Notes: generated by a model from the letters alone, not told the origin. DNA of 64,000 bases from Bacillus albus (GCF_001884185.1 NZ_MAOE01000102.1:30780-94779), one strand, 5' to 3'. Positions 8,909 through 18,011 are shown, counted from the first letter of the stretch. Numbers and translations are program-made.

Positions 8909-9580
8909 ATGAAAAAAATTATGATTATTGAAGATGATGAAGTGATTAGAGAAGAATTGCAAAACTTTTTACAAAGATATGGATACGATGTAAAAGCTCC
9001 TATAGATTATATTAATATCATGCAGTATGTTGAAAACGAAAATGCAGATCTTATATTGCTAGACATAAATCTTCCTGTGTTCGATGGATATTATATATGT
9101 AGAGAAATACGTAAAAATTCAGATGTTCCAATTATAATAGTTACAAGTAGGGACAATGAAGTAGATGAATTAATGAGTATGAATTTAGGTGCAGATGATT
9201 TTATTACAAAGCCCTATAATACAGAAATATTATTAGCAAGGATAACAAATATCATGAAAAGAACATATGGAAGCTCGAAGACGAGTAATATGTTAAGTTA
9301 CATGGATTTCCATTTAAATCTTTCCAATGCAAGCGTTATGTATAAAGATCAAGTGATAGAGTTAACGAAAAATGAAGTGAAAATCCTTTCCTATTTAATA
9401 AACAATAAGGGAAATATCGTAAAAAGGGAGTTCCTTATGGAACACTTGTGGAAATCAGATTATTTTGTAGATGACGGTACTTTAACTGTGAATATTACTA
9501 GATTACGAAAAAAACTTGAGGAGCTTGGTATCGAAAACCCAATCGAAACAAGAAGGGGATTAGGGTATATCATGCCATGA
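8909..9580 (+). CDS. bceR: OmpR-family response regulator of the Bce module
   Basis: 223 residues from the ATG at 8909, with GGTGGGGGA upstream; an upstream in-frame ATG gives 11 extra residues and has no better signal. The receiver domain has the acidic pair DD at residues 9-10, phospho-acceptor Asp52 in LLDINLP, Thr in VTSRD and Lys in TKPYN. The C-terminal winged helix (about 130-220) is OmpR/PhoB type, with the LTKNEVKIL and TVNITRLRKKL signatures. It should bind the inverted repeat at 5423 and induce the transporter. Stop and kinase start overlap as ATGA. Confidence 0.88.
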   Translation: MKKIMIIEDDEVIREELQNFLQRYGYDVKAPIDYINIMQYVENENADLILLDINLPVFDGYYICREIRKNSDVPIIIVTSRDNEVDELMSMNLGADDFITKPYNTEILLARITNIMKRTYGSSKTSNMLSYMDFHLNLSNASVMYKDQVIELTKNEVKILSYLINNKGNIVKREFLMEHLWKSDYFVDDGTLTVNITRLRKKLEELGIENPIETRRGLGYIMP

Positions 9581-10593
9581 GTATAGGTGAATTCATTAAA
9601 GACAAAGTGATAGTAATTATGTCTAATCTGCTGCTATTTCTTTTATTAGTAGCTGTGATGGTTATGATGGATTTTCATGCCCTGCTCATATTCTTTGTGT
9701 TTTGTATTTGGTTTTTGCCCTTATTTTCGTATATGGCTTTAGAGTGTATACAGGCTAAAGCGTATTATGATGAAGTTGACAGCATATTAGAAAGTTTAGA
9801 TAAGAAATACCTACTTCCAGAAGTAATAAAGGAAGCTCATTTTATCCATGGGGAAAAACTAAATCATATACTGAAGCCAGTAAGTAGAGATATGCATGAG
9901 AAGGTGAAATACTACAAAGATATGCAGGTAGATTATAGGGAGTATATAGAAACATGGGTACATGAGATTAAAACCCCAATTGCTTCTACAAAGCTAATTA
10001 TTGAAAATAATCAAAATGAATTAACGAATAAAATAGACCTCCAAATCGATAGGATTGAGGGATTTGTAGAACAGGTGTTGTATTATTCCCGAAGTAACAA
10101 TGTAAGCAAAGACTACATTATTAAACCCATTCATCTTAATGATGCAGTAAGGAATGTCGTGAAAAAAAATTATAAAGATTTCATTCATAAGAAAATCAAA
10201 CTAGATATAAAAGATATCAATGAAATTGTATATAGTGATGGAAAATGGCTCGAGTTTATGCTCAATCAGATAATAGGGAACGCTGTAAAATATGCAAACA
10301 GTGAAACACCCATAATCAGCATATATTCAGTTAAGAAAGCCAACTCAGTCATGTTAACTATAGAAGATAATGGAGTAGGGATTGTAGATAAAGATATAAA
10401 TAGAGTGTTTGAAAAAGGATTTACAGGTGAAAATGGTAGAAGGTTTAGTAAAAGTACAGGTATGGGCTTGTATCTATGTGAAAAGCTTTGTTCCAAGCTA
10501 GGTATAAAAATTTCGATTGACTCTAAAGTAAATATAGGTACTAAAGTTACATTTATAATTCCTTTGTCAGATACCATAAACGACTGTTTATGA
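9577..10593 (+). CDS. bceS: Intramembrane-sensing histidine kinase of the Bce module
   Basis: 338 residues. Two membrane helices at about 15-55 have almost no extracellular loop, the hallmark of BceS-type kinases, which detect peptide only through the transporter. His129 in TWVHEIKTPIA is the phosphorylation site. The ATPase domain has N box (NQIIGNAVKYA), G1 (DNGVGI) and G2 (GMGLYL) motifs. The gene overlaps the regulator by four bases and ends the module. 'bceS' is a family-level symbol. Confidence 0.88.
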   Translation: MSIGEFIKDKVIVIMSNLLLFLLLVAVMVMMDFHALLIFFVFCIWFLPLFSYMALECIQAKAYYDEVDSILESLDKKYLLPEVIKEAHFIHGEKLNHILKPVSRDMHEKVKYYKDMQVDYREYIETWVHEIKTPIASTKLIIENNQNELTNKIDLQIDRIEGFVEQVLYYSRSNNVSKDYIIKPIHLNDAVRNVVKKNYKDFIHKKIKLDIKDINEIVYSDGKWLEFMLNQIIGNAVKYANSETPIISIYSVKKANSVMLTIEDNGVGIVDKDINRVFEKGFTGENGRRFSKSTGMGLYLCEKLCSKLGIKISIDSKVNIGTKVTFIIPLSDTINDCL

Positions 10594-10666
10594 TGTTTTA
10601 TTTATTTCTACCCAAATAGAGAAAAATACTATTCAAAATCAGTTCCAAAACTTCTTACCCCAAAAA

Positions 10667-10706
10667 AGCTTCTAACATATTAGTCATATACAATATGTTA
10701 GAAGCT
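10667..10706 (-). terminator. Terminator, minus-strand orientation
   Basis: Fourteen-base perfect arms (AGCTTCTAACATAT and its complement) are followed, on the minus strand only, by TTTTTT. It therefore serves the minus-strand spore-protein remnant at 10824-11000 more naturally than the plus-strand kinase gene. Confidence 0.7.
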
Positions 10707-10823
10707 GGATATTTTAAATGTTTTTTGGATTTAGGTCTTGATAACGAACGGAATCTATCACATATATTTTAGTGAGTCTAAGGGACATTAAATTTCAATT
10801 AGCAAAGCATATTGTTTTTATTA

Positions 10824-11000
10824 TCAAATCTGTGCAACTGTTAACGCTGCAGAACGAATATCTACTGTACCAATTACTTCAACAGGTACAATTTGAATTA
10901 AATCACCAGGATTTAAGTTAATTAGGTTGACGCCAACATGGTAGCGACAATGATAATGTGTAGTTTTTTCATTACCTTCTATTATATATGTAAACAAGAT
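10824..11000 (-). pseudogene. C-terminal fragment of a probable spore-surface protein
   Basis: The minus strand reads about 58 codons ending at a TGA (10824-10826), including HYHCRYHVGVNLINLNPGD and ending DIRSAALTVAQI. A stop occurs a few codons upstream of the first recognisable residue and no start codon is available, so only the 3' end of a gene survives. The beta-strand pattern, the NLNPGDLIQIVP motif and the downstream terminator in the same orientation all fit a once-functional gene. I recall similar C-termini in B. cereus exosporium or coat proteins, but the family is not certain. Confidence 0.5.
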
Positions 11001-11294
11001 GAGAAATTAGATTTGTTTAATTCCCTAAATTGTATATAAATCATTAGCATCAATTTATTACTTTCCTATTAGTATTTTATCTCTACGTTATACTACATTA
11101 CCTATTGCGAACTATAACAAACACATATATTGTAACATACATTTTTTTGAGGAAACTTTAACCATTTATTGTTATAATTATATCTGCAATATTTTCCCAG
11201 GAGTGTTCCTATAAAGAACAATAGGATAATGGACTACATACTAGGCACTCCCCTTCTTTAATACGTTCATAGAAATATAGAAAGGGTTTATGCG

Positions 11295-11570
11295 ATGGGA
11301 CAATTTCAAAGTAATTTTCAAAACGCGGCACAAATCGCAACGCAAATGAGGGCAGCTTCGGATACAATCCAAAGTGCAACAAATCGTTCTATAACAAAAG
11401 CGACGCATACTACGCTATCTGTTAATTCCAAAGCACAAGAGGCGAACCAACAAACTTTAGATTTAACGAAACAATTTTCCAGCGCCTTTCAACAAGCGGT
11501 CGATAATATTCATTCGGTGGCCAAAGAGTTTGAAAGAATGGATCACGAGCTTCACAACACTTTTCGCTAA
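11295..11570 (+). CDS. Lap1-like small helical T7SS targeting protein (DUF3130/TIGR04197 type)
   Basis: 91 residues, almost all helical, WXG100-sized but without a WXG motif. Near the C-terminus FERMD fits the FxxxD export motif described for Lap1 (DUF3130) partners of LXG toxins in Streptococcus. It is the first gene of a four-gene locus with a second helical protein, an LXG toxin and an immunity protein. In the known system Lap1 and Lap2 bind the LXG domain and deliver the toxin to the type VIIb secretion machine. ATG start with AAAGGGT upstream. No secretion ATPase gene lies in the window, so export must rely on a machine encoded elsewhere. Confidence 0.7.
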   Translation: MGQFQSNFQNAAQIATQMRAASDTIQSATNRSITKATHTTLSVNSKAQEANQQTLDLTKQFSSAFQQAVDNIHSVAKEFERMDHELHNTFR

Positions 11571-11611
11571 TGTGACCACCTTCGTAAAGATAAAACGGTA
11601 GGAGGAAAAAG

Positions 11612-11974
11612 ATGGATCGAGATATCGAAAACAAAATCAAACAGTTAAATCAAAAGTTACGAAATGTATTTGAAGAACAGGACCGAAATCAATCCGCGAT
11701 TCAAACTCAGGAACAAGCGGAAGTAGATTTTCACGAGTGGAAAGGTCGAAGCAATCGCTTATTTAACCGTATTTTAGAAACTTGGCACAGCGATAGAGAA
11801 TTATCTCATTTTTTTATGAATATCCGTCAAGAAGCACAACACATTGAACGAAAACTTACATTCGAATTGGAAAACCAAAAAGAAACATTGTTTAAAGAGA
11901 AACGAGACCTTAATGACTTAGAAAATGACCTATCCTACCAGCAACAACAATTAGCAAGGGAGGTCAATGCATGA
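11612..11974 (+). CDS. Lap2-like helical T7SS partner (DUF3958/DUF5082-like)
   Basis: 120 residues, predicted to form two long antiparallel helices, with a coiled-coil N-terminus (KIKQLNQKLRNVFEEQDRNQ) and a Glu/Gln-rich C-terminus. Position between the Lap1-like gene and the LXG toxin, and size, match the DUF3958 (Lap2) partners of LXG toxins. GGAGG lies seven bases before the ATG. It overlaps the toxin gene by four bases (ATGA), so the two are translated together, as expected for a stoichiometric targeting complex. Confidence 0.65.
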   Translation: MDRDIENKIKQLNQKLRNVFEEQDRNQSAIQTQEQAEVDFHEWKGRSNRLFNRILETWHSDRELSHFFMNIRQEAQHIERKLTFELENQKETLFKEKRDLNDLENDLSYQQQQLAREVNA

Positions 11975-13464
11975 GTTTAAATATGTATTTGGGAGAAGTA
12001 CATAGCCAAACTCAAAGCATGAATGCGGTATGTACGGCTACCATTCAAAGTATGGAACAAGCCATTCAGTCGATTGACGCTTTTGCAATTGATACTGTTC
12101 TACAAGGACAAACATATAGCAGTGCAAAATCATTTTTTGTACTGCTATATGTTTGTCCTTTAGCACAAGGAATCATTTACTTATGTGAAGAATTAATCCA
12201 TCAAAATAATGCCTTTCCAAACGATTTTCAATCACAAGTAGCTTCAACGGATGTTATCGAACAAGAAATAGAAGAACAAATTCGAGAGATTGACCGAATG
12301 ATAACACAGATGGAAGTAATGAGCGAAATCATGCCAAGTACGCAGGCAATGATAGAAATTTATTATGCTATGAGACATAAGCTTCATGAAAAGTTAGAAC
12401 ATCTACATGAATTCAATTATACTTCTAGTAATAATTATGATACCGCACTCCAACTAGCTGCGAGTATCGCGCAAGGTCTTGCGGAAGTTCAAAGTGGCAA
12501 AGGTTTTAGTCCTGCATCAGGAACATTTAGCACACAGGGATTAAATATGGAATGGATAGCTCCCATTCAACAAATTACAGGGGAAACAGTTCGCGAAGCT
12601 AAAATAAAAAAAGAAATTGAAGAAAGAATGGCTTTGCAAGAACAAGAAGCTAATAGACCATGGTATCAAAAAACAGCTATCGGCGCTTGGGAATTCTTCC
12701 AAGGAATTTGCAATTCTGCTGCTGAAAACTTTACAGGCGTGGAATTACCGATGGGTAATGAATTAGAAAACAAAACAACCTTTCAGGCTGGAAATCTTGT
12801 GGGGAATGTTGCATCAGGAGTAGAGGCTATTTTAGAAATTTTAGGCGGCATTGCTGTTGTAACTGGATCAAATGTTGGAACCGTATTGTTAGAAGGAGTA
12901 ACTTTTGGGGCAGCATCACCAATTGTTATTCCAGCCGATGTAGCTCTTACAGCAGCCGGAGCGGGTGTTGTTACACATGGTGGATTTGTATGGTATAATA
13001 CGATTCAAAATAGTATTGATACTCTTCGAAAAATCCAGACTTCTTCACCTTCTAGTGGGCAAGTTAATCAAATTAAAGGAAAAGGTGACCCTACCAGGGC
13101 ATATGACTCAACTAAACCTATGAGTCCATCAAATTATCCTAATCCAGATCCAGACTTTACGGTACCACCTGTAAGGTATGAGCCTAAAACAATAGAAGAA
13201 GTTGAGAGAATGAGAAAAGGTAAAGGTCCAACAACTAAAGCTACACATGGAGATAGAAATATAGAAGCACATCATAGAGATCAAAGGTCAACAAAAAATG
13301 ATGGAATATTGGATGATTTAGAAGAATATACACATAGACGTGGTGGTAATCATACAAGGCACACAAAACCATCTGAACTTACTCCAGCAGAAAGAGCCAA
13401 GGAAATACGGGAACATCGGAAAAAACGTGGTAGTGAGTATGTTTTACCAGGAGAAGGTATTTAA
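11971..13464 (+). CDS. LXG-domain polymorphic toxin with predicted HNH-type nuclease tail
   Basis: 497 residues. Residues 1-200 form the helical LXG domain that carries toxins through type VIIb secretion. Residues 265-360 are a Gly/Ala/Val-rich linker with hydrophobic stretches (LEILGGIAVVTGSNVGTVLL). The C-terminal 120 residues are hydrophilic and His-rich: GDRNIEAHHRDQRSTK followed by DDLEEYTHRRGGNHTRH. The EAHH...HRRGGNHTRH pattern resembles the HNH/LHH-type nuclease toxins of contact-dependent systems, so DNase activity is likely but inferred. The next gene is an SMI1/KNR4 immunity protein. A 26-bp hairpin is embedded in the LXG coding part (12104-12160). Confidence 0.75.
   Translation: MSLNMYLGEVHSQTQSMNAVCTATIQSMEQAIQSIDAFAIDTVLQGQTYSSAKSFFVLLYVCPLAQGIIYLCEELIHQNNAFPNDFQSQVASTDVIEQEIEEQIREIDRMITQMEVMSEIMPSTQAMIEIYYAMRHKLHEKLEHLHEFNYTSSNNYDTALQLAASIAQGLAEVQSGKGFSPASGTFSTQGLNMEWIAPIQQITGETVREAKIKKEIEERMALQEQEANRPWYQKTAIGAWEFFQGICNSAAENFTGVELPMGNELENKTTFQAGNLVGNVASGVEAILEILGGIAVVTGSNVGTVLLEGVTFGAASPIVIPADVALTAAGAGVVTHGGFVWYNTIQNSIDTLRKIQTSSPSSGQVNQIKGKGDPTRAYDSTKPMSPSNYPNPDPDFTVPPVRYEPKTIEEVERMRKGKGPTTKATHGDRNIEAHHRDQRSTKNDGILDDLEEYTHRRGGNHTRHTKPSELTPAERAKEIREHRKKRGSEYVLPGEGI
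12104..12160. repeat. 26-bp inverted repeat inside the LXG coding sequence
   Basis: AAGGACAAACATATAGCAGT (12104-12123) and its exact complement (12141-12160) form 20 perfect pairs. Six further pairs, one of them G-U, extend the stem to a five-base loop. It encodes residues about 45-63 of the LXG domain, in frame. Confidence 0.85.
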
Positions 13465-13488
13465 AATTAAAAATAGAGGTGAAAACAA

Positions 13489-13914
13489 ATGAATTATAAT
13501 GAAGTAGAGTCTATATTATCAAATATTCTAGAAAGAGAAACTGAGGTATTAGACAAGCCAACAGATAAAGAATGGAAAGAATTAAGTGATAAATTTAATT
13601 GCTCGTTTAGTAATGAATTTAAATATTTTATTGAGTTGATGACATTCTGGTCATTTCCAGGTGATATTTATAATATTTCAAAGGGTAAAACAAATGGAAA
13701 TGATACACTAGAAGAGGTATATAATTATGAAATGAGTAATGGTAATTGGGATTCAAATATGCTCCCATTCTATGGTATTGGAAATGGAGATTATTTTTGC
13801 TTACATAGATTAGAATCGAAGGTGTATTATTACTATGATGATAAAGGGAAATTCGAAGAATATTGCGATAGCTTCAAAGCATGGATAGAGGATTTACCAA
13901 ATTTTTTAGCTTAA
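13489..13914 (+). CDS. SMI1/KNR4-family immunity protein
   Basis: 141 residues, a compact acidic protein with a SMI1/KNR4 (SUKH) pattern: an N-terminal helix (NEVESILSNILERE), the SNEFKYFIELM core, the LPFYGIGNGDYFCL strand-turn, and a C-terminal FKAWIEDL helix. SUKH proteins are the commonest immunity proteins to nuclease toxins. It starts 25 bases after the toxin stop with AGAGGTG, so it is co-transcribed and would protect the producer from the preceding LXG nuclease. Confidence 0.8.
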   Translation: MNYNEVESILSNILERETEVLDKPTDKEWKELSDKFNCSFSNEFKYFIELMTFWSFPGDIYNISKGKTNGNDTLEEVYNYEMSNGNWDSNMLPFYGIGNGDYFCLHRLESKVYYYYDDKGKFEEYCDSFKAWIEDLPNFLA

Positions 13915-14152
13915 AATCTGTTTGAAATGGACTTATTTAAAGTTACGACTCAAATACCTCACGAATTAGATGTGCAACCCAATTATATCTAACATTTGGG
14001 GTGCATTTCAATATAAGCATGCTCTTTGACAAGAAAGGTAGTTTTTAATGAATGGATACAAATAATGTTTTAATATCTGTTGCGAGTTCACGCTCATGAT
14101 TTGCGGACTCGTACACACCTACATCCGATGAAATAAAAGCCTACTTTAAGCG

Positions 14153-14182
14153 AAAACGCTCAGATTTTTCTGAGCGTTTTTT
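14153..14182. terminator. Bidirectional terminator between immunity gene and ger operon
   Basis: AAAACGCTCAGA and TCTGAGCGTTTT arms with T-runs on both strands. The stretch 13915-14152 before it holds no supportable gene. Confidence 0.75.
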
Positions 14183-14288
14183 AATGTAATGTTTTATCAA
14201 CCTAATTGTACTAACATCCCTCTTTAATTTTATATAATTTGCTTCACAAATAAATTAAAGAAGGAAAATTCCACTGAGAAATGCTAGA

Positions 14289-15416
14289 CTAATTTCTAAT
14301 GGTCCCAGTATCTTTTATTTTGACGTGTGTCTTTACATTTATTTTAGCCTCTGCTAATGCTTGCAACCAATCTCCTTTTACTTTTTTCCATTCTTTATAT
14401 TGAAAAGCTCTAGCATATAGGGATAATCCGATTGGATCAATTTTATTTTGCTGTATTTCATTCAATATATTTTGCAAATTATTATTAATTTCTTTTTGAA
14501 TAGCACTTTTTAAATTATTTATATTTTTTTTATTATCATAGTGCCCCTTAATTAAACTCGCATTGGTTTTTTCTATTAAAGCTACATTAGCGTATATATT
14601 GAAATTAAATACAAATTTTCCGTTTTGAAAATTAACATCTACCTTTCTTTTCGCGTTCTGTATGAAGATAGAGGTGTTTGTTTTTTTGTTAAATTTTTTA
14701 GGAGGAAGCGCAAGGTGTAGTATCATTCGGCCGTTACTTTTTGGCTTATTTATAAGATTGAAAAATTTAACATTTTTTTTAGGGATATGAGTTAAATATT
14801 TCCCTCGGCGATTTAAAAATGCAATTCCTACTGTGTCGATTTCATTCTTTGTTTTTTTGATAATTGGAACAGTTTGCGTCATTCCTTCTTCATTTTGTTC
14901 TCTCATTAATTGTTGAATTGTAGAAGAGACGGATTGGTTATTTTGAATTGAGGATGCGATTACACCATTTATATAAGATGAAAGTGATGGTTTACTAGGC
15001 TTGTGAATTTTAAAAATTTCTTCTGCAGGTCCGTCTACAATTACTACTTTAGCATTAATGGTAGCGTAAGGATCACGATAAGAGGAATCAAGCTCCTGCA
15101 ACCAATTTGCTTCTTGCGCTAATTTTTTCCCAATTAAAATGATTTCAGCTTTGGAAGCTGTCATAAAGCCCGTTAACTTGGTATCTATCTTACTGAATCC
15201 AGTATATATAGTTGATGCTTGTGTCCAATGTTCTATAGTACTTTTTGGCTGTTTATGATGAAAGAGTGGTATACTTGTTCCAACTTTTATGTCTCCATTA
15301 GAGGTTCTATCCAGGCCAATTAACAGGATTAATGAAACCTTTTCAAGGGGAATTCTCTGACTACAACCAATTATATATACACAACAAATTACAATCCATA
15401 TCCATTTTCGAATCAA
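14289..15416 (-). CDS. gerC: Ger(x)C-family germinant receptor lipoprotein
   Basis: 375 residues. The signal peptide ends in a lipobox (YIIGC, Cys18), so the mature protein is lipid-anchored to the outer face of the inner spore membrane. The body has Ger(x)C features: LIGLDRTSNGDIKVGTSIP near the start, a central TASKAEIILIGKKLA segment and a C-terminal NNLQNILNEIQQNKIDPIGLSLYARA helix pair. Third gene of an A-B-C operon; it overlaps the B gene by four bases. The germinant cannot be told from sequence. The B. cereus group has several such operons (gerI, gerQ, gerR, gerK, gerL, gerS and others) and I could not assign this one. Confidence 0.88.
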   Translation of the reverse strand: MIRKWIWIVICCVYIIGCSQRIPLEKVSLILLIGLDRTSNGDIKVGTSIPLFHHKQPKSTIEHWTQASTIYTGFSKIDTKLTGFMTASKAEIILIGKKLAQEANWLQELDSSYRDPYATINAKVVIVDGPAEEIFKIHKPSKPSLSSYINGVIASSIQNNQSVSSTIQQLMREQNEEGMTQTVPIIKKTKNEIDTVGIAFLNRRGKYLTHIPKKNVKFFNLINKPKSNGRMILHLALPPKKFNKKTNTSIFIQNAKRKVDVNFQNGKFVFNFNIYANVALIEKTNASLIKGHYDNKKNINNLKSAIQKEINNNLQNILNEIQQNKIDPIGLSLYARAFQYKEWKKVKGDWLQALAEAKINVKTHVKIKDTGTIRN

Positions 15417-16516
15417 AGTTGTTTCCTCCTAGTAACCCAAGTAAAAAGAATACTGTAAGCGAAAAATAAGGTTGGTAATAGAATAAAGAAAACGACATTT
15501 AAGATATCCATAAGAGAATATATAAACAAATATTGATCCACATCGGGATTTAGGAAAATAAATAGGCCAACTATTAATAAAATAAAAGCAAGCAGCGCCC
15601 AATTTCGGGCGTTTTTTTGAAGCGAAATGGTCACAGATTCAAAACTGAAAAATAAATACGGGTATATCGTAGTGGAAAATACAATTAAATAGTAAGCGAT
15701 ATATATAATTTCTAATCGTTCCATAAAAGAAAAACGAACCCCTTTTAAAAGATGAAATACTGGCCAGATTACGTCTTTTATCCCCTCCGGGCTAAAGTAT
15801 ATATAAGAAAGAATAGTCACATATAGATAAAAAAACATAGTTCCAGTATTCGCAATTAGTAGTCCTTTTATGGCTTTTTGTTTTTTTTGTAAGAACGGGT
15901 ATAAATAATATGCAAGTTCTAAGCCAGCATAAGGAGTAATGGTTTCTTTTGTTGCCTTTGCAATAGGGTATAATCCATCTTTAATAATAGGTAGTAGGTG
16001 TAAAGGGTTGTAGTTAGTCTGTAGTGAAAAAAGAAGAAATAATGGCATCCAAGTAGTAAAGAAGAAAACAAGCATAGAATAACTAGTAAGAGCTCTTAAC
16101 CCACTCAGGGCTAAAATAATAAAAGGTAATAGTAATAATATGGTGATTTGATAAGCAGGAGTGGAAGGGAATATCCACACTTTTACAATATCAGTTGCCT
16201 TTAACAAAGTATTAAAGCCAGCAAAAAATAGATAAAACGCATATAAAAGAAAAAGAATTGTCCCTATCCATTTACCAAAGTATGTTTTTAAGATTTGTGA
16301 GAAATTTTTGTTAGGGTTTTTTTGTAACATTAATATAATAAATACGCCGATTATAGAAGTTGTTATCCATCCAAGAATGATAGAAATCCAGCCATCTGTA
16401 CCAGCCGTAGTAGCAAGTGGGCTTGGCATAATTAACATACCTGATGCAAGTTGCAGTGAATGAATGAAAATAATAAATTCGAATAAAGTTATGTTTTGGA
16501 ATTTAAGATTCCCCAT
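15413..16516 (-). CDS. gerB: GerB-family germinant receptor permease subunit
   Basis: 367 residues with about ten membrane segments, of the endospore germination permease (amino-acid permease-like) family. I choose ATG 16516, with GAAGGTGG six bases upstream; the longer GTG version adds three residues. GerB subunits bind the germinant and together with GerA form the ion-channel complex in the spore inner membrane. Overlaps the end of gerA and the start of gerC, so the three are translationally coupled. Expected to be made in the forespore. Confidence 0.88.
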   Translation of the reverse strand: MGNLKFQNITLFEFIIFIHSLQLASGMLIMPSPLATTAGTDGWISIILGWITTSIIGVFIILMLQKNPNKNFSQILKTYFGKWIGTILFLLYAFYLFFAGFNTLLKATDIVKVWIFPSTPAYQITILLLLPFIILALSGLRALTSYSMLVFFFTTWMPLFLLFSLQTNYNPLHLLPIIKDGLYPIAKATKETITPYAGLELAYYLYPFLQKKQKAIKGLLIANTGTMFFYLYVTILSYIYFSPEGIKDVIWPVFHLLKGVRFSFMERLEIIYIAYYLIVFSTTIYPYLFFSFESVTISLQKNARNWALLAFILLIVGLFIFLNPDVDQYLFIYSLMDILNVVFFILLPTLFFAYSILFTWVTRRKQL

Positions 16517-18011
16517 GTGAACCACCTTCTTTTTTCTTTTTTTGTTTCGGCTGTCCTGTACTCGAGCGGGTGGTAATCATAGAAATAGGAAATCTTACAA
16601 AAGAATCTTTTAATTCTTTAAGCCGAAAGGGTGCGATTGGCAATCCGTATGGTGAACCATATGAAGTTAGTGAAACAAAATGAGCGAATAAGAGCATTAA
16701 TCCACTAACGATGCCTACAATCCCATAAAAGTATGCCAATAACATCATTGGAAAACGAATAAGGCGTATAGAACTTGATAAATCATAATTAGAAACAATA
16801 AATGATGCAATGGCTGTAATAGATACGATAATAACCATAACGTTACTTACAAGACCAGCTTGAACAGCCGCCTGTCCAATTACAATCCCTCCAACAATTC
16901 CAATGGTTTGTCCAATGGGTTGTGGTAAGCGAATACCAGCTTCACGTAGCATTTCTAGTGTGATTTCCATTATAAAAGCTTCTAATAAGGGAGAGAAAGG
17001 GACTTTGACTCTAGACGTTGCAATAGAAGTGTATAAATCTATAGGAATGATTTCAAAGTGAAAAGACACTATAGCGATATAAAATGCCGGTAAGAAAATA
17101 GCTATAATAAATCCTGCAAATCGTAATAAGCGAAAAAATGAAGCAATGAGCCAATGAATATTATAATCATCTGGAGTTTGAAAGAATCCAATTAAATTCA
17201 TTGGAACAATCATTGCACCAGGGGATCTATCCATTAACACTGCTACTTTTCCATCGAGTATATGATTTGAAATAGCATCTGGGCGTTCGCTTAAATAAGC
17301 CTGTGGAAAAGGAGTCCAATTTTGATCTTTTGTATAATTAGAAAGTTCTCCAATACTCAATACCGCATCCGTTTTAATTCTACAGATTCTAGTTTCTATT
17401 TCTTGGACTACATCTGCGTTTGCTACATCACCTAAGTAAATTAAATAGACTGAAGAAGTGGCTCGTTCTCCAATCGTCAGCTTTTTGATTTTTAACTCTG
17501 TAGAAGGAATATATCGACGAATTAGGCCTATATTTTTTGTGGCATTCTCAATAAAACCATCATGTGAGCCTTTAATAGTAACTTCTGAAATCGGTTCTTG
17601 AATGGATCGCTCTGCCCAGCCTTTTGTATTTATTAGAAGTGACCGCTTTTCTCCCTCCATAAACAGTACACATTGACCCTCAAGTAATCCTTCTTTAATT
17701 TCATTCCATGTATATACTATTTTGGTATGAGTAGCAATAATATTAGAATTAAATATTTGACTGTCTGCATTTACTTCTTGTAGTAATGGTGTAACAACAT
17801 TGCTTTTTAAAGCGACACCATCTGTAAGGCCTTCAAAATAATATAGTAAAATATTCGTGTTTGTTTTTAATTGCAAAGGGTGTTCAATTAAATCAGCACT
17901 AATATCAAAGATATTATCTAAAGTATTTTTAAGTTCTTTTAAGTTACTTGTTTGGATTTTTTCAATGGTATTATTTGTTTTAGTTGCTAAGGTCTCTTCA
18001 TTTAAGGACAA
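16503..18011 (-). CDS. gerA: GerA-family germinant receptor subunit
   Basis: 502 residues from a TTG at 18011, which places AAAGAGGTG at normal spacing; the GTG nine bases upstream would overlap that site. The N-terminal cytosolic half contains the family signature WAERSIQEP...GSHDGFIENATKNIGLIRR. The C-terminal half has five to six membrane helices, including PFSPLLEAFIMEITLEMLREAGIR split over two helices and GQTIGIVGGIVIGQAA. GerA subunits oligomerise into pentameric cation channels that open on germinant binding. First gene of the operon. Length is typical (about 480-520). Confidence 0.88.
   Translation of the reverse strand: MSLNEETLATKTNNTIEKIQTSNLKELKNTLDNIFDISADLIEHPLQLKTNTNILLYYFEGLTDGVALKSNVVTPLLQEVNADSQIFNSNIIATHTKIVYTWNEIKEGLLEGQCVLFMEGEKRSLLINTKGWAERSIQEPISEVTIKGSHDGFIENATKNIGLIRRYIPSTELKIKKLTIGERATSSVYLIYLGDVANADVVQEIETRICRIKTDAVLSIGELSNYTKDQNWTPFPQAYLSERPDAISNHILDGKVAVLMDRSPGAMIVPMNLIGFFQTPDDYNIHWLIASFFRLLRFAGFIIAIFLPAFYIAIVSFHFEIIPIDLYTSIATSRVKVPFSPLLEAFIMEITLEMLREAGIRLPQPIGQTIGIVGGIVIGQAAVQAGLVSNVMVIIVSITAIASFIVSNYDLSSSIRLIRFPMMLLAYFYGIVGIVSGLMLLFAHFVSLTSYGSPYGLPIAPFRLKELKDSFVRFPISMITTRSSTGQPKQKKKKEGGSHGES

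Larger units (their letters stand above)
10594..11294. other. Intergenic region with a spore-protein remnant and a T7SS leader
   Basis: Holds the hairpin at 10667-10706, the decayed minus-strand reading frame at 10824-11000, and the 5' region of the LXG operon. A TATAAT at 11173-11178 and a GGAGTG/CACTCC inverted repeat (11200-11251) precede the operon and could be its promoter and a leader hairpin. Nothing else is supportable. Confidence 0.4.

Noticed and set aside
13915-14152. Second immunity gene after the SUKH gene
   Set aside because: Only short open stretches without starts; nothing resembling another immunity protein.
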